Positions 25,315 through 36,655 are shown, counted from the stretch's first letter. The stretch: DNA of 64,000 nt from Sambucus nigra (GCA_949130495.1 OX422216.1:98215967-98279966); one strand, 5' to 3'. Made by a program: numbers and translations. The notes: a model not told the origin generated them from the letters alone.

Positions 25315-27411
25315 CACCCCCTAACTTAAACATTGCTAGTCCCTAGTGATGAAACAAGCAAAACCAGTCCACAGAAGGAAATACAAAACGTATATATGCA
25401 TCGAAATATAATTGCCACTTTCGTAGGGAACACGATTGCATTTAGCATATGCAATAAGCCGTTAAACCCCTAGGTTACCCTAGTGGACGAGTGTCGTCTC
25501 GTGAGGGTTTTCAGGGATGATACCCACAAACATCATATGATTTCCTCAAAATATGCCCAAACCAACGTGCGACAAGCCCAACAAAAGAGAAAAATATTTC
25601 ATATGCATTATTAGCAAAGTGAATGAATTCACACAAAAGTCTGAATCATTAACATTATAGAATGCACCTCATAGAATTGAAACCTTAAGATGTGGGAGGG
25701 GAGCGAGCACATGCAAAGTGTGATTTGGCAAAAACTTATATAAACCGGATAACATTAAAGCAAGCATATATTCAATCCTCATGGGCATTACGCTCATCAA
25801 GCGAATTCACTCGAAACAGGGAGGTAACACACGGGACATGCGGGCATAAGGAGTAAATGTAAATGGAAACTAGGCCGCGCACATGTCACAAAAGAAGAAC
25901 GCTATATATAAACTGAAAAACGTAATCTCAATGAAAGGATACCTCACACTAAAAGAGGCGAAATGCATTTTCACAGATTATCACAACTATTATGACTTTT
26001 AAATTACATCAACCTAAGATCACATAGGACTTGTATAGGGCTATAATGTAGGCTAGGCTTAGAGTACAAAACGAGGGAATGTATGTACGGATTCAAAGTG
26101 TTCGGGATGAAAACTCGGGATAATGGGAAAATGCGGGCAATATCAAAATTGGAAAATAAGTTCCAAAAAGGCATTATATATATCATCGGGGAGAGTAATC
26201 AAAGCTTATTGAACTATATACACAATATTTACAACTTTCTCTTTCTTTTGTTTTCTTCTTTTTCTCATTTTCTCTTTTGTTTTCTTTTATTTTTTGCTTT
26301 CTCTTTTTCACTATTTTTCTTCACTTCTCTTTTATTTACTTTTCAAACTCTCATATGCCCAAATTGCAACCGACATCATAACAACAACATTCAATCCCAA
26401 GTAACATTCCAAACAAAGGTATGGAATGTGTATGTATGGGTTCAAACTCCAATTTGGAGTTGGTTATGGGAATTGGGTTATGAAACGAAAGGCTATATTT
26501 AGGCTCAAAGGGGTTAACGAGGGTAAACATATAAGGGTGAGGTCAAGGTCAATATGGGTGATATAACAAAGATGGCCTATGATCATTTCCTAAAGTTTAC
26601 GCAATTCTCGAATCAAAATAATATATGAAAATCATGCTCAAGTAACACATTTCAAGTATGAACTCAATTAATGAACGGTGAAATGAAAGAATAGAGAGAT
26701 TACCAACGAATTCAACGTTTTCAATGAGAAATGAATAGTGTATACACTCACAAACGACGAAAGGTACAAAGCTTACTCGGTGTAAGTATATACAATGCAA
26801 CAAAAGATTACCGAGTTATAAAAATCTTAAACCAAATCAATATAACCATAAAAGTGCATGTGCTCATGGGATTAAAGTTTAATTCATGAAGTTATTCATC
26901 ATATCAATAAGTGAGACTAAAGTCTAATAACTTCTAAAATCAAGAACATGCATCATTGGGTTGTCTATTGGATCGGACAATTATTGAAATTTATCATCGG
27001 AAACAAAGGCAAAATGCCCAAAAAAGGAGAAAAAATAAAGAAAATCTTTTTGAATTTTTTGAATTTTTCTAAGAAAAGCATACTAAGTAACTAACATGTG
27101 AGCAAAAACATGGACTAAATGAAGAAATGGATAGAATATCCCACACCCCCTAACTTAAACTTGACATTGTCCTCAATGTTAATTAAGAACCAAGTCAAAG
27201 AGAGGAAAATAGCGATATTACCCAAACGTGGAACGATCCCCATGAGAACAAGTCCAAAGAATCTACAAAACAAGTTAGTACCGAGCATAGCAAAAACAAA
27301 TAACAAAAAGTTAACTAATTACATTAGACTAAATTAAAAAGGAAGGAAAAAATAAAAAGAAAGAATAAAATAAAAAGCTAACTATATACAACCTACTATT
27401 TAGACTTCACA

Positions 27412-28527
27412 CTAACTGTACACTAGAAGTCTAAATAGCTGAGGGTCCACCGTGAAAATGATTTGACTTTGGAGGATAACCGGTGTACCCTCACATACAA
27501 GCATGCCCTCCGAAAAATATGAATTCCGTTTTAACAACGGAAGGCATGTGTAAGGCGGAAGAAATGAACCATCGCCAATTAAAAGTTTTGGAGGGACGAT
27601 GGGGGTTTTGGATTGAACGGGTGACAAAAACAAGTGGGGACCGAGAAAAGATGAATATCCCCCCAAGGATTTTGAAGTTGGAATGGGAGGCGGCGCACAC
27701 AAAGGCAAAGATGCGATCGTGGAGGGCGACTCGAGCAAGTACTCCTCATCGGCGATAGGATTTAAAATATTAAAGTTCGAAACCGAATCATCGGGTACTT
27801 GTTCCGGTGGGGTAATAGAGAATGAAAAAGGGAATGAAAGAAATTCAAACTCATGAGATGAATCATCATCGCATGAAGTTGGAATTTCAAAGGAAATAAT
27901 ATCATTTTCAATGCAATGTTCTTCTTTGGGGGCCAAAGAAGAAATCATTTCATTGCAAATAGATATTACGTCATTTTCATCCTCACTTTCAATATCTATT
28001 ACGAGATGGGCAAAGTCTAGAATGGCTTGTTCCAAAGTAGGTACAAGTACTTCATTTGGTTCAAAACATTCCTCGACTTCAAAAGTCTCGGAAGCAAAAT
28101 CGTCGTCGGACTCAAATAATAAATCCAACTCATGTTCCCACGAACGATTTTCTTCCCGATAGCGATTTTTAATTTTCTCATTTTCATACATACGCAAACC
28201 CTCACCGAAAGTCATAGGTCGAGGTGCGGATACATGAAAATGGGAACTTTGAAAATTACCATCGGACTTAAACGAAAACTCATTATTATAGGAATTTTGA
28301 AAACTATTGCAATTCGTTGCAAAATTCCTATTATAAGGAGGTAAAGGCCCAAAATCATTGTCATCATCATCAAAATTCCAATAACCTAAGTTTTGACTTT
28401 CGTTATACTCGCCCAAAGTCATATTTGAATTTGTTTTACTTTGGGATGCTAAGTATTCACCGAAAGTCATAGGCCTAGAATTTTGAGAATTATAACAAGG
28501 ATTATCGAAAGAATTGGAATAAGACAT
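27412..28527 (-). CDS. Unrecognised 371-aa protein of the non-autonomous array, copy 2
   Basis: Same length and position as copy 1. Relative to copy 1 the changes are G8D, K43E, K110E, S144A (approximate residue numbers), then F to C in EEHFIEN and S to F in FLSSPF. One synonymous change was also seen. Both copies remain open, so either decay is very recent or the frame mattered for mobility. Features and uncertainty are as for copy 1. Confidence 0.7.
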   Translation of the reverse strand: MSYSNSFDNPCYNSQNSRPMTFGEYLASQSKTNSNMTLGEYNESQNLGYWNFDDDDNDFGPLPPYNRNFATNCNSFQNSYNNEFSFKSDGNFQSSHFHVSAPRPMTFGEGLRMYENEKIKNRYREENRSWEHELDLLFESDDDFASETFEVEECFEPNEVLVPTLEQAILDFAHLVIDIESEDENDVISICNEMISSLAPKEEHCIENDIISFEIPTSCDDDSSHEFEFLSFPFSFSITPPEQVPDDSVSNFNILNPIADEEYLLESPSTIASLPLCAPPPIPTSKSLGGYSSFLGPHLFLSPVQSKTPIVPPKLLIGDGSFLPPYTCLPLLKRNSYFSEGMLVCEGTPVILQSQIIFTVDPQLFRLLVYS

Positions 28528-28698
28528 GCTTACCCCAAAAATGGCTCAAGTGGCGAATTCCACAAAATAGATGCGCGCGGGAAATTCGAGCGTTTCCAAG
28601 TGCTCAAATGTGGAAGTCCTGCTAAAAGTTAGCAAATAATACAAATAGAAAGAAAATACTATGAAATATTAAATCAAATAAAGTCTAAAACAAACTAG

Positions 28699-28716
28699 TC
28701 CCCGGCAACGGCGCCA
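28699..28716 (-). other. Primer binding site of internal region 2
   Basis: Same 18-nt sequence and 3-nt spacer as at 23722, next to LTR copy 3, the 5' LTR in element orientation. Confidence 0.85.
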
Positions 28717-28719
28717 TTT

Positions 28720-30291
28720 TGATTAAGTGCAAAAATTAGCGCGTATAAAGACGCTAGTCGTTGTTTTCGTTTCGACAACTTAATACAAAAACCTAAATTA
28801 TTGACTACACTCAAAAAGGGAGTATAGCGGCCAAGTCCGGGTATCAAAAATCCACAGAGACGAGTTGCTAGAATTTATAGGATTTAATACTCCTAAAATA
28901 AAAGTGTAAAAGGTGATAGGTTGGAAATAAAGAAAAGGGAAAAATTAAGAAGTTAAATCTAAACTAGAATTAATAAAACGAGAGTCGGGATCGTGTCCCC
29001 ACCATGGGCTAAACAATTAATAATTAGAATTTCGATTCAAAAACATTTAATCGATCATTTTCAATTAAGTATAAACATCACACAATAAGGAATTTAACCC
29101 AAAGTTGCGAGATTAAACAATTAACAGAAAATGGTCACACGCATCTTAAATTCGGATTACCGCTATAAACACTAACGTTGCATGACAAAGAAAGTTAAAC
29201 GCATAATAATCCGACTTTAATACGCGAGGTTTCAATTAAATGCAATTTTACACAAAACCTAATTTTCGGAGCTCAACGCCCATCAATGTTGGACACACGA
29301 CCCAAACCCGTAAAACTACTCACTGCACATGATTAAACTAAGTAAAATAACTAATTACCAAAGAAAACAAGAATTAAACTACCAACAACTAATAAATCAA
29401 AGCAATAAAACAAGAAAACAAAGCTTAAACAAAGAATAGCAAATAATATAAATGGAGGGGAAGATGAATAGTGCACTTACAACCCATTAATGGGGAACAC
29501 CCAAAGAAGAGGAAGAAATGAGCTCTCCATACCCAAAACCCTAACTAAAAAATGAAAGATCTCTTCAAAGAAAAGCCCCAAACATTCATTTAATACCCCA
29601 AAATAAACCCCCAACAAAACCAACCCAAAAAACCCAAAATAAGCCAATTTTCATCCATATCTGATGGGACCGGTCGACCTCTGTTTTGGGACCGGTCGAC
29701 CGCACTTTTGGAATTTGCCTTGGGCTGGAGGCAGCCCACTTTTCCACTCTGAACCAATTTTGAGGCGTTGCACGGAAACGACTATAACTCCCTCATACGG
29801 AATCGAAATGAGGCGTGGTCGGAACCGACGCGAAGCTAATTCAATTCTCTACATGATTCTGTTTTGAAACCCTCCAAATTATGCAGTATGAAATTACCAA
29901 AATGCCCTTGTAGTAGAAGAAAATACCGAAACCTTCCGGAAATGGGCATAACTTCCACATACGGAGTCAGAATGACGCACGGTCAGTGGCCATGGAAAGA
30001 TAATTTGATGATCTACATGTTGGTAAATTCATTACATAAAAAATAGTGAGTTTGAAAAGACCAAATTGCCCTTGAAGTATCATTCGATGACGGAACTTCT
30101 CCGAAATGCAACCGAACCTCACTTTTAGCGTTCCAATACCTACAAAAGCACAAATAACCCCTGCAAAGCATGTATATATCCAAATATAAGGTTTTCTGGT
30201 TAATGATCATAATTATAGGCATTTAGGACCGTAAAAGTGCTAGAATGCATAAAGATAACGGGCGGAAATATGCAATATTCGATACGAATCA
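28720..30291 (-). repeat. LTR copy 3 of the array (5' LTR in element orientation)
   Basis: 1572 bp with about eight substitutions relative to copy 2. It ends at the outer target duplication CCTAT. Confidence 0.93.
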
Positions 30292-30716
30292 CCTATCATC
30301 ATTTGATTCACAGTATTCTCTTAGTAGGGCATGTCGCCCAAATGATTCAGTTATCATTTTCTATCGGAGTCAGATACTATTGTATTCGTGTCTTTTTAAT
30401 ACATTTAATATTGTTGGGATTTTTGTAATGGATTAATATTATTTGGGAATGTTTATTCCAATTGCAATTAAATTCTTTTGTGTTATCTATTTGGTTATCA
30501 GTGTTGTAGAATAAAATGTGTTGTGTTATTCTTAAACTGGAAATGGATTTTGTTAAATGAAAATCTGGAAAGTTTTTAACAGCAGCTTAATTGGGTATTG
30601 GGTGAGTTGTAAATGTTTTCGACAGTGATGCTAAGAATGAGGCAACTGTATATTATGTTTTAATTTGGTATGGGGTTGGCCACCCGGTATTTAATTAGGC
30701 GGGGTGTTACACAAAT

Positions 30717-31185
30717 CTCTCCACGAAGGGGAAAATATAAAAGGGGCTTGAAGGTAATCCTGAGATTAGGGATAATTTCCTAATTAGCAATAGTGTTCGA
30801 GATTAAGCAACTGAGGCAGCTCAAGCGTGGCAGCTTGGCGTGGCCACTCATACTTGATTTTGTTGTATTAGTCACATTGTATTTCTATTCATATTGATTG
30901 CAAGCTATAACGATTATAATGTTGTAACGAGATTAATAACGAGTTTTAGTGTGAGGTCAAACGGTACTCGCGAGAGACCAGGCTTGGCAGGGCCTGGGAG
31001 AGCTTTTATGCTCTATCGAATGACCTCACCGTAGGAACTTTAGAGGGACCTGGTTTGGAGGATTGAGAAGTGAGGCACCGTTGGGGCTTGTCCTTACCAT
31101 CTTAGATACATCTTGTAAAAACACCAAGGGACCCTGACCATGGAACCTCGGGCGGAGTAGCTTGGAGTTCCATCGGGAGTTGAGT
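30717..31185 (+). other. Element A, 3' internal end and beginning of its 3' LTR
   Basis: It follows the CAAAT duplication directly, so it is the continuation of element A after the nest. The LTR start lies somewhere here. AAAAGGGGC at about 30737 is a possible polypurine tract. The exact boundary needs the upstream 5' LTR, which is outside the window. Confidence 0.55.
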
Positions 31186-31929
31186 TGAGAACCAAAACAT
31201 CCCTCTACTTAATGTCACATCTACTGTAGGTGATGTCACTAGCCAGCTAAACAATGTCAGATATGCACTTGAGTAAACCACCGTGGTATTTGGGGCTGTT
31301 TGGCAGTTGGTGAGCCACCTCTGCGACAACAGCCCCCTGACATACAGTGGTTAAGCAAAAGGCATGTCTTGGCATTTAATGTTTATGACGCGGAGACAAC
31401 TAGTGCATCAGGCATTTAATGTTGTGACATAAAGTATGAGGGATATCTTTCACAGTCTTTAATGACTGAGTTGCCTCGGGGGTGGTGTGGGGGGCTATTT
31501 AAGGACCCCAACCACCTTTGAGGAGATAATGATATTTTGAGAGTTCAGAAGTTATTGCTAGAGAGAATATACATCAGAGAAGAGTTATTACAAACCAGAG
31601 GGTTTACCCGCTCACCATTGTTATTCATTACAAAGCTTTTACTGTTTGACAGAGATTCTTGAGGGTGTTTGGTGCGTGTTTTCACCTTCCTACCAAGGTG
31701 TATCTAGGGTGTTTATTTCTCTCTCCCTCTAGCTAAGTTACTTCTAAGTTTCATTACTACTTTCTGAGTTATACACGAGAGATTTGTGAGTTTAAACTGA
31801 GTCTTATCTTCATTAAGTTTGTGTTTGCATGACCTATCATTAATCCAAAGCTTTGGCCAAATTAACTTGTCATTACCATACTCAAATAGGGGTTACGCCT
31901 CCATCTATAATCTAAAGTACCCTCTTACA
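31186..31929 (+). repeat. 3' LTR of element A (part aligned with 1-728)
   Basis: It matches the 5' LTR at about 95% and ends TACA at 31929. It contains a 26-base segment near 31398 missing from the 5' copy. Confidence 0.9.
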
Positions 31930-31951
31930 ACAATTATCACTCATCCCCATT

Positions 31952-32232
31952 GATACGAGTGCATATGAATGTAATGGTAGGGAGGCAGTCACCAACTTTG
32001 ATTTGAGTGCATATGAAGGGGAAATTGCCTATGAGGCCCGTGATGGAGGTATTTTCCAGTAATTTTGATTTATTCTTTATTTTTTATTCTAAAGTAAATG
32101 TGAGTTAGTTACGACGAGTGGAGCATGAGTTTGCCTCTGTCTTAAAATGCAGGTAACTAGCATAATCTTGATTTGAATTTGGGACGTTTCCAGTTCCAGT
32201 CATTTGATGTGCATGGCGCAAGGAGAATAAAG
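31952..32232 (+). pseudogene. APETALA2-like (euAP2) gene fragment, two exons
   Basis: Exon a (31952-32048) encodes DTSAYECNGREAVTNFDLSAY followed by EGEIAYEARDGG. This resembles the end of an AP2 DNA-binding domain (CNGREAVTNF core) plus the conserved stretch after it. It stops at a GT donor in phase 1. A 104-nt intron ends in TGCAG, and exon b (32153-32232) continues in phase with HNLDLNLGRF, an EAR-type LxLxL repression motif typical of euAP2 proteins, then a GT donor after AGAATAAAG. An in-frame TAG precedes HNLDLNL, so the fragment is broken. The rest of the gene is absent. It lies between element A and the CACTA end, so capture by the CACTA element is likely. Confidence 0.65.
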
Positions 32233-32879
32233 GTAATACTCATAGGTTAATAAGAAAAAAACTACTAACTCTTTTTCTTGGTACTTACATGCTTGATATG
32301 TTCGGATTTTCAACATCGCTATCAAACTGTTGAATATATTCGCTTAATTAATGGAGAAATAAGACCATGTATTTATCCTAAGTAATTTTGAAAAGGCTGT
32401 GTTATTTTTACTCGCATAAATAAAACACCATACGACCTGCTTTAGTCATGTCTTTTTATCTCTCAAGCATACATACGAAGTCACTGTTTGTTCAAGTTTG
32501 TGTATTCTGTTATTTGCTTTCCTACATTTTAATGTTTTTGTTAACGTGCTTGTGTTCTTTTTGTGTGGGTTGAAATTTGACAAAGAATATGCATATGATG
32601 TTCTCCGCAACAATGGATAAGAAGGTTACCCCAAATCTCATTTGGAAAAGAGGGAGATTAATGTATTGATGTGTTTTTTGATGAATTTGTATGAATAAAC
32701 AGTTGTATTATTACATTTTTTTATAAATGATGAAAATTGTAAAAATAATTATATTATTACACTGACGTGTTTATTGATGGATTTGTAGTAAAAATGCAAA
32801 GTTTTGATTCATGCCATGTATTTGCTTATGTCCCACTTGAATTTCCATGGGAATGGGTTTTAATAATAATTTTTTTAAT

Positions 32880-33242
32880 ATGTATCAATAATTGCAAGTG
32901 TTTTAAACCGTTGCAGAAAAATCATTTTTTTCTTACATGTTACTATTTGTAAATGTTTGAACAGTTAAAAAAAGAAGATTTTTTCATTTGCAAGTGTTTA
33001 TAACTGTTGTAAATTAAAAATGTTTGCTGAATTTTGCAAATGTTCTGAACACTTGCAATTTTTAAGTAACGGTTATCCGAAACGGACATATGTTCCCAAT
33101 AAACACTTGCAAATGATGTTTGCAACAGTTTTGAACACTTGCAAATTTTTTGTAATGCGCCAATTTGCAAGTGTTTTGAACACTTGCAAATACGATTTGC
33201 AAGTGTTTAAAACACTTGCAAATTCCCTGTTTTGGTGTAGTG
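32880..33242. repeat. Subterminal TTTGCAAGTGTT repeats and terminal inverted repeat
   Basis: TTTGCAAGTGTT and its complement AACACTTGCAAA occur many times. They are often paired as palindromes such as GCAAGTGTTTTGAACACTTGC near 33164, and they become denser toward the terminus. This is the usual arrangement of transposase-binding sites in CACTA elements. Confidence 0.7.
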
Positions 33243-33488
33243 TCAGGGGTTACTGGAATCCGTCTTAAAAGTTCAGGGGGGGTTAAATGCATAAAATAAA
33301 ATTCGAAAGGTGAAGTGAAAGTAACCAAAAAGAAAAATGTTTATTATATATTAGTCCCATTTAAAATAGTTTTCATAATATAAGTCCTATTAAAGTAAAC
33401 CCTATTAAATAAGTCCTATCAGCTTGAATTAAAAAATACGCATGATAAAAATACCCCCAATATTAAAAAAAAATACTAAATCCTAAAT
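33243..33488. other. AT-rich non-coding DNA
   Basis: No gene or clear repeat. It is the pre-insertion flank of the Tekay element and continues at 44320. Confidence 0.6.
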
Positions 33489-33493
33489 CCTAA

Positions 33494-36472
33494 TGTAATA
33501 CCCCGTATTTTTTGACTATATTTATTTTGGGATTAATTAATTAAATTGCGTATTAATTGGAAATTAATCCGGGTTATAAATACTAATGAGATGCGAATTG
33601 GTATTTGATTATGTGCATATATGATTATATATGTATTTGGTATTATAAAATTTTTCGTGAGATTTATATACGGCATTTTAGAAATTTTGTTGAGACGCGT
33701 GGGACCGCCGCGTCACGGTATAATATTTTGTTAATAAAAGTGAATTTAAAATCTATAATCCGTATGGTCGTTTTGAGTGCGCCAACGCGTCCGGAAGGGT
33801 CGAGATAGTCAGAAAACACTAGCCGGGGGTATAGTTTGGGTCCCGGGGTATTTTTAGGCCATACCGGTAACTTAAAGGGTATTTTAGTAATTTGGTATTT
33901 TTGGGTAATTAAAAGTGACGAAAATTGAGAGTTGTAATCTGATAAGGAATTGACCCCAACCAACCCTTATTAACCCAACAAGCTACGGAGGTTTATGAAA
34001 TTAGGTTTTCATAAGTTTCCCCAAAGCAAACCCTAGCCACCATAGCCTTTTGGAGAAGAAAGCTTGGAGAAGGAGAGAGAGAGAGAGGAAACTCTGCAGA
34101 AACTTCATCAAACCAACACCAAATCCAGAATCAAACCAAGGCAAGTGATTTAAATTACATTCCTTATGCAGTGAATGCTTTTTCCATGTTAGAAACCTTG
34201 TGAATCAATCTTATATAAGAGTTAAAAAGAAAACCCATGAAATTGGAAGATTGTTATTAAATTTTGGGATAGGTTTGCACGTAGAACCCTTGTTTGAAGA
34301 TTTAAATTCAGAGATTTCATATCTATGTGATGTTTTAACAAATTAAAATCTGGGAAATTTTGATGAGAAGAACCTAGGGTTTATGTTCTTGAAGAAAATT
34401 GGGAATAACTGTAGAAATTTTGATTTAATGATGTTTAGAAGATATTAAACCCTTTAATGATGTTAGTATAGCCCCTTAACATGTTTGAGGATGATTAGAG
34501 AACTCAATATATTGTTGGAACGAATTTTAGAAAAGGTTTGAGGAGTAAAAATGGTGAAAAAACGAATTGGGGAAAAATCTGGGCCGAAACTGGCCACTCG
34601 TTAGAAGCAGCCCCCAGGTCGTTCGAACGAGCTCGTTCGAACGAGCTTCTAACGAGTTGACCAGTCGTTATTAACGAGTAGGGATTCTCGTTCGATATCT
34701 CGTTCGAACGAGATATCGTTAGAAGGGTCAGTTCGTTCGAACGAACTGGGATCTCGTTCGAACAGTCTTGTTCGAACGAGACTTCTAACGACCTGACAGT
34801 CCAAACTCGTTCGAAGCCTCGTTCGAACGAGACTTCTAACGAGTTGACAGTTTGACCCTTTTTGGACTGTTTTAATTTTTGGAGCCCCTTAAACTTGTTC
34901 GAGGATATAGATGACCTTCCTTTATTGATGTAAGGTTAGATTTGGGACTTTTGGATTATTGAGAGGAATAAACTATATACGAGAGTTATATTCAAAGAAC
35001 CATTTGGGTTGAGACGTGAGTGTCTACTACGATGTAAGGATGAATTATAGCGCGTATAATTACAAACCGGAATAGCATGAATTGTGATAATTATAGTTAG
35101 TACGAGAGTGCAATATGTACTACGATTAAAATATGGTATTACTAAGACATGTGTTTACTTAGTATTAGTATATGGATTGTTTGTATGACATACCTACCAT
35201 ACTTGCTATCACGGGAGGTTGCGTTCGCTTAGGACCCTCTAATCCTTGTGTGCCTACGGGGGGGATATAGACTGGTACCTTGATGAACATAGGTCATAGA
35301 AAGACTTATTGTGATATTAATAAGTCCGCTGACCATGGGAGCGTAGGTATGTGCGTGACCCATGTGATGGTGACTGTGTTCGCCTCCACTATTTGTGATT
35401 TGTGTTATCTGAACTATTCCTGAGAGATTCGGAATATGTGATCCTTATGTACGTGATGTACCGGGATGGATAGCAGAGTATGTGTGCACCATAGCTTAGA
35501 TTGCGGGGTGCTTGTATCGTATATTTATGATGTGAATAATATACATTAAATTGATGGAAATCCTCATGTTAATGTTGTAATAATATTACGGTATTGTTTC
35601 GAGATATATAATGAGTTAGCTGATAGTTATATCAATGGCATGGTTAGTAACTGAGTTTACGTTAAACCTCTATTAAATTACGAGCGTTGTTATGTTAAAT
35701 TAACCGAGTAAAATGGGTAGAACCTTTGGTAGTCTAGCTAGTTACGTTGTCACTTAGCTAGTGGAAAGGGTAGTTATAGATGGGTACTTACGTTAGGAGT
35801 GCACAGTTAGACGAGAGGTGAGAATGTCATGCGAGTGTACGTCCTAACATGTACTTTGCATTTAATGTTTTAAATGTTTTTAAAGCACTTGCAGGTTTTT
35901 AAAATATAACTCCACATTCGGGCTCTGACCCGTTTGCTTTTCAAATCTCTTTTTCTTTGTAAAACCATTTTAGGTGCCCAGCCACAAGGACACCAAGCAT
36001 AGGATACTCATTCAGGTGACGAGCTGTGGCTGCTTGTGGAAGCTACAGGGATTTGCATGTAGACGCTTCTATCTTTTGGATTCCAGAGTCACCATCTATC
36101 CGTTGTAGGGCATGTTGCCCATTTCTATTTAGAGACATCTTTTATACTTCAGTTTTCAGACTTTAGCACGTTTTATTATTGTTTCAGTTATGGGATTGTA
36201 GTGAGGGGTTTCCTCCAGACTTTATTTACTCTATTGTGATGGTTATTCGTTTTACTTCAGTATGGTGAATGGTGTTATTTATTTCTTCATTACACTTGTT
36301 GCATGTTAATCAGACTTAAGTTAAAATTTGGCAACTTGCTTTTTAAATACTAGGTGGTTAGATATAATAAAAATGTTTTCGACAGTGATGCTATTAACTG
36401 AGCCAACTTGGCATTTTGAATTAATTTTATAAAGGAGTAGCTACCCGGTGTTTAATTAGTCGGGGTGTAACA
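33494..36472 (+). repeat. 5' LTR of the Tekay element
   Basis: TGTAATACCCCGT to GGGGTGTAACA, 2979 bp. The terminal hexamer differs from the 3' LTR (TCACA). Confidence 0.96.
34596..34844. repeat. Palindrome cluster in the 5' Tekay LTR
   Basis: About eight TTCGAA-centred palindromes lie in 250 bp. Perfect ones include 18 bp at 34630-34647, 26 bp at 34693-34718 (centre TCGTTCGAACGA, arms GATATC) and 20 bp at 34729-34748. The cluster is framed by ACTCGTTAGAAG (34596) and its exact complement CTTCTAACGAGT (34833-34844). Confidence 0.95.
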
Positions 36473-36474
36473 GG

Positions 36475-36486
36475 TGGTATCAGAGC
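36475..36486 (+). other. Primer binding site of the Tekay element
   Basis: TGGTATCAGAGC lies two bases after the LTR and is complementary to the initiator tRNA-Met 3' end. Confidence 0.93.
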
Positions 36487-36655
36487 ATCAGGTTCTTGTG
36501 TCCTTTAGGATCTATACGGCTATTATGTTTCCGCTACGTTTTCTTTGATATAGAGCCCTATATTTTAGGACTGTTGTATTCTTTTGTGTATGCTTCGATC
36601 TTCAGCTAATTTAAGTTTATAAATCGTGAACTTATAAACTTTGTTCTTATTTCAG

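Larger units (their letters stand above)
18766..30291 (-). mobile_element. Non-autonomous LTR retrotransposon array, LTR-internal-LTR-internal-LTR
   Basis: Three 1572-bp LTRs (18766-20337, 23743-25314, 28720-30291) alternate with two 3405-bp internal regions. The whole 11,526-bp block has a single perfect target duplication, CCTAT (18761-18765 and 30292-30296). The primer binding sites and polypurine tracts show that it reads on the minus strand. No protease, reverse transcriptase or integrase is encoded; only a 371-aa frame of unknown function lies in the gag position. It must therefore have been mobilised by an autonomous partner. The single outer duplication indicates that the third LTR and second internal region arose after insertion, probably by unequal recombination. 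Confidence 0.95.
13024..30711 (+). mobile_element. Tekay-like solo LTR (own length about 3.2 kb), interrupted by two later insertions
   Basis: It starts TGTAATACCCCGT and ends GGCGGGGTGTTACA, the same termini as the Tekay LTRs in this window. It is flanked by CAAAT at 13019-13023 and 30712-30716. Its own sequence is 13024-15168, 18122-18765 and 30297-30711. The segment around 14920-15110 (TAAGTCCGCTGACTATGG, GTAGGTATGTGCGTGACCCA) is clearly related to the LTR at 33494 but diverged. No internal region remains, so LTR-LTR recombination is inferred. It sits inside element A. Confidence 0.88.
1..31929 (+). mobile_element. Tat-lineage Ty3/gypsy retrotransposon A, 5' truncated by the window, with a 17.7 kb nested insertion
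   Basis: The order is LTR (1-728), PBS (731), gag, protease, reverse transcriptase, RNase H, archaeal-type RNase H and integrase (767-7208). An antisense accessory gene follows (12167-7475), then a 3' LTR that matches the first LTR and ends in TACA at 31929. The second RNase H and the gene opposed to pol are typical of the plant Tat lineage. Nucleotides 13024-30711 are a later insertion bounded by CAAAT duplications, so element A itself is about 14 kb. Every pol region has stops or frameshifts, so the copy is dead. The two LTRs differ by about 40 substitutions over 730 bases plus one 26-bp indel (hand count), so it is much older than the Tekay element at 33494. Its own target duplication cannot be checked because the left end is outside the window. 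Confidence 0.9.
31930..33242. mobile_element. Right end of a CACTA-like (En/Spm) DNA transposon, left part displaced by element A
   Basis: Read from 33242 leftward, the end is CACTACACCAAAACAGGGAA, a typical CACTA terminal inverted repeat. Subterminal TTTGCAAGTGTT repeats in both orientations follow over about 350 bp. No matching opposite end is in the window, so either element A inserted into it or it is truncated. No transposase was recognised. It encloses APETALA2-like exon fragments. Confidence 0.6.

Noticed and set aside
33605..33963. Open frames in the Tekay LTRs (also at 41432-41790 and 17737-18069)
   Set aside because: They are short frames in conserved non-coding LTR sequence. Their apparent conservation only reflects LTR identity.
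34596..34844. Palindromes read as heat-shock elements
   Set aside because: A canonical heat-shock element has TTC and GAA blocks separated by two bases. Here TTC and GAA touch (TTCGAA), so the consensus is not met.
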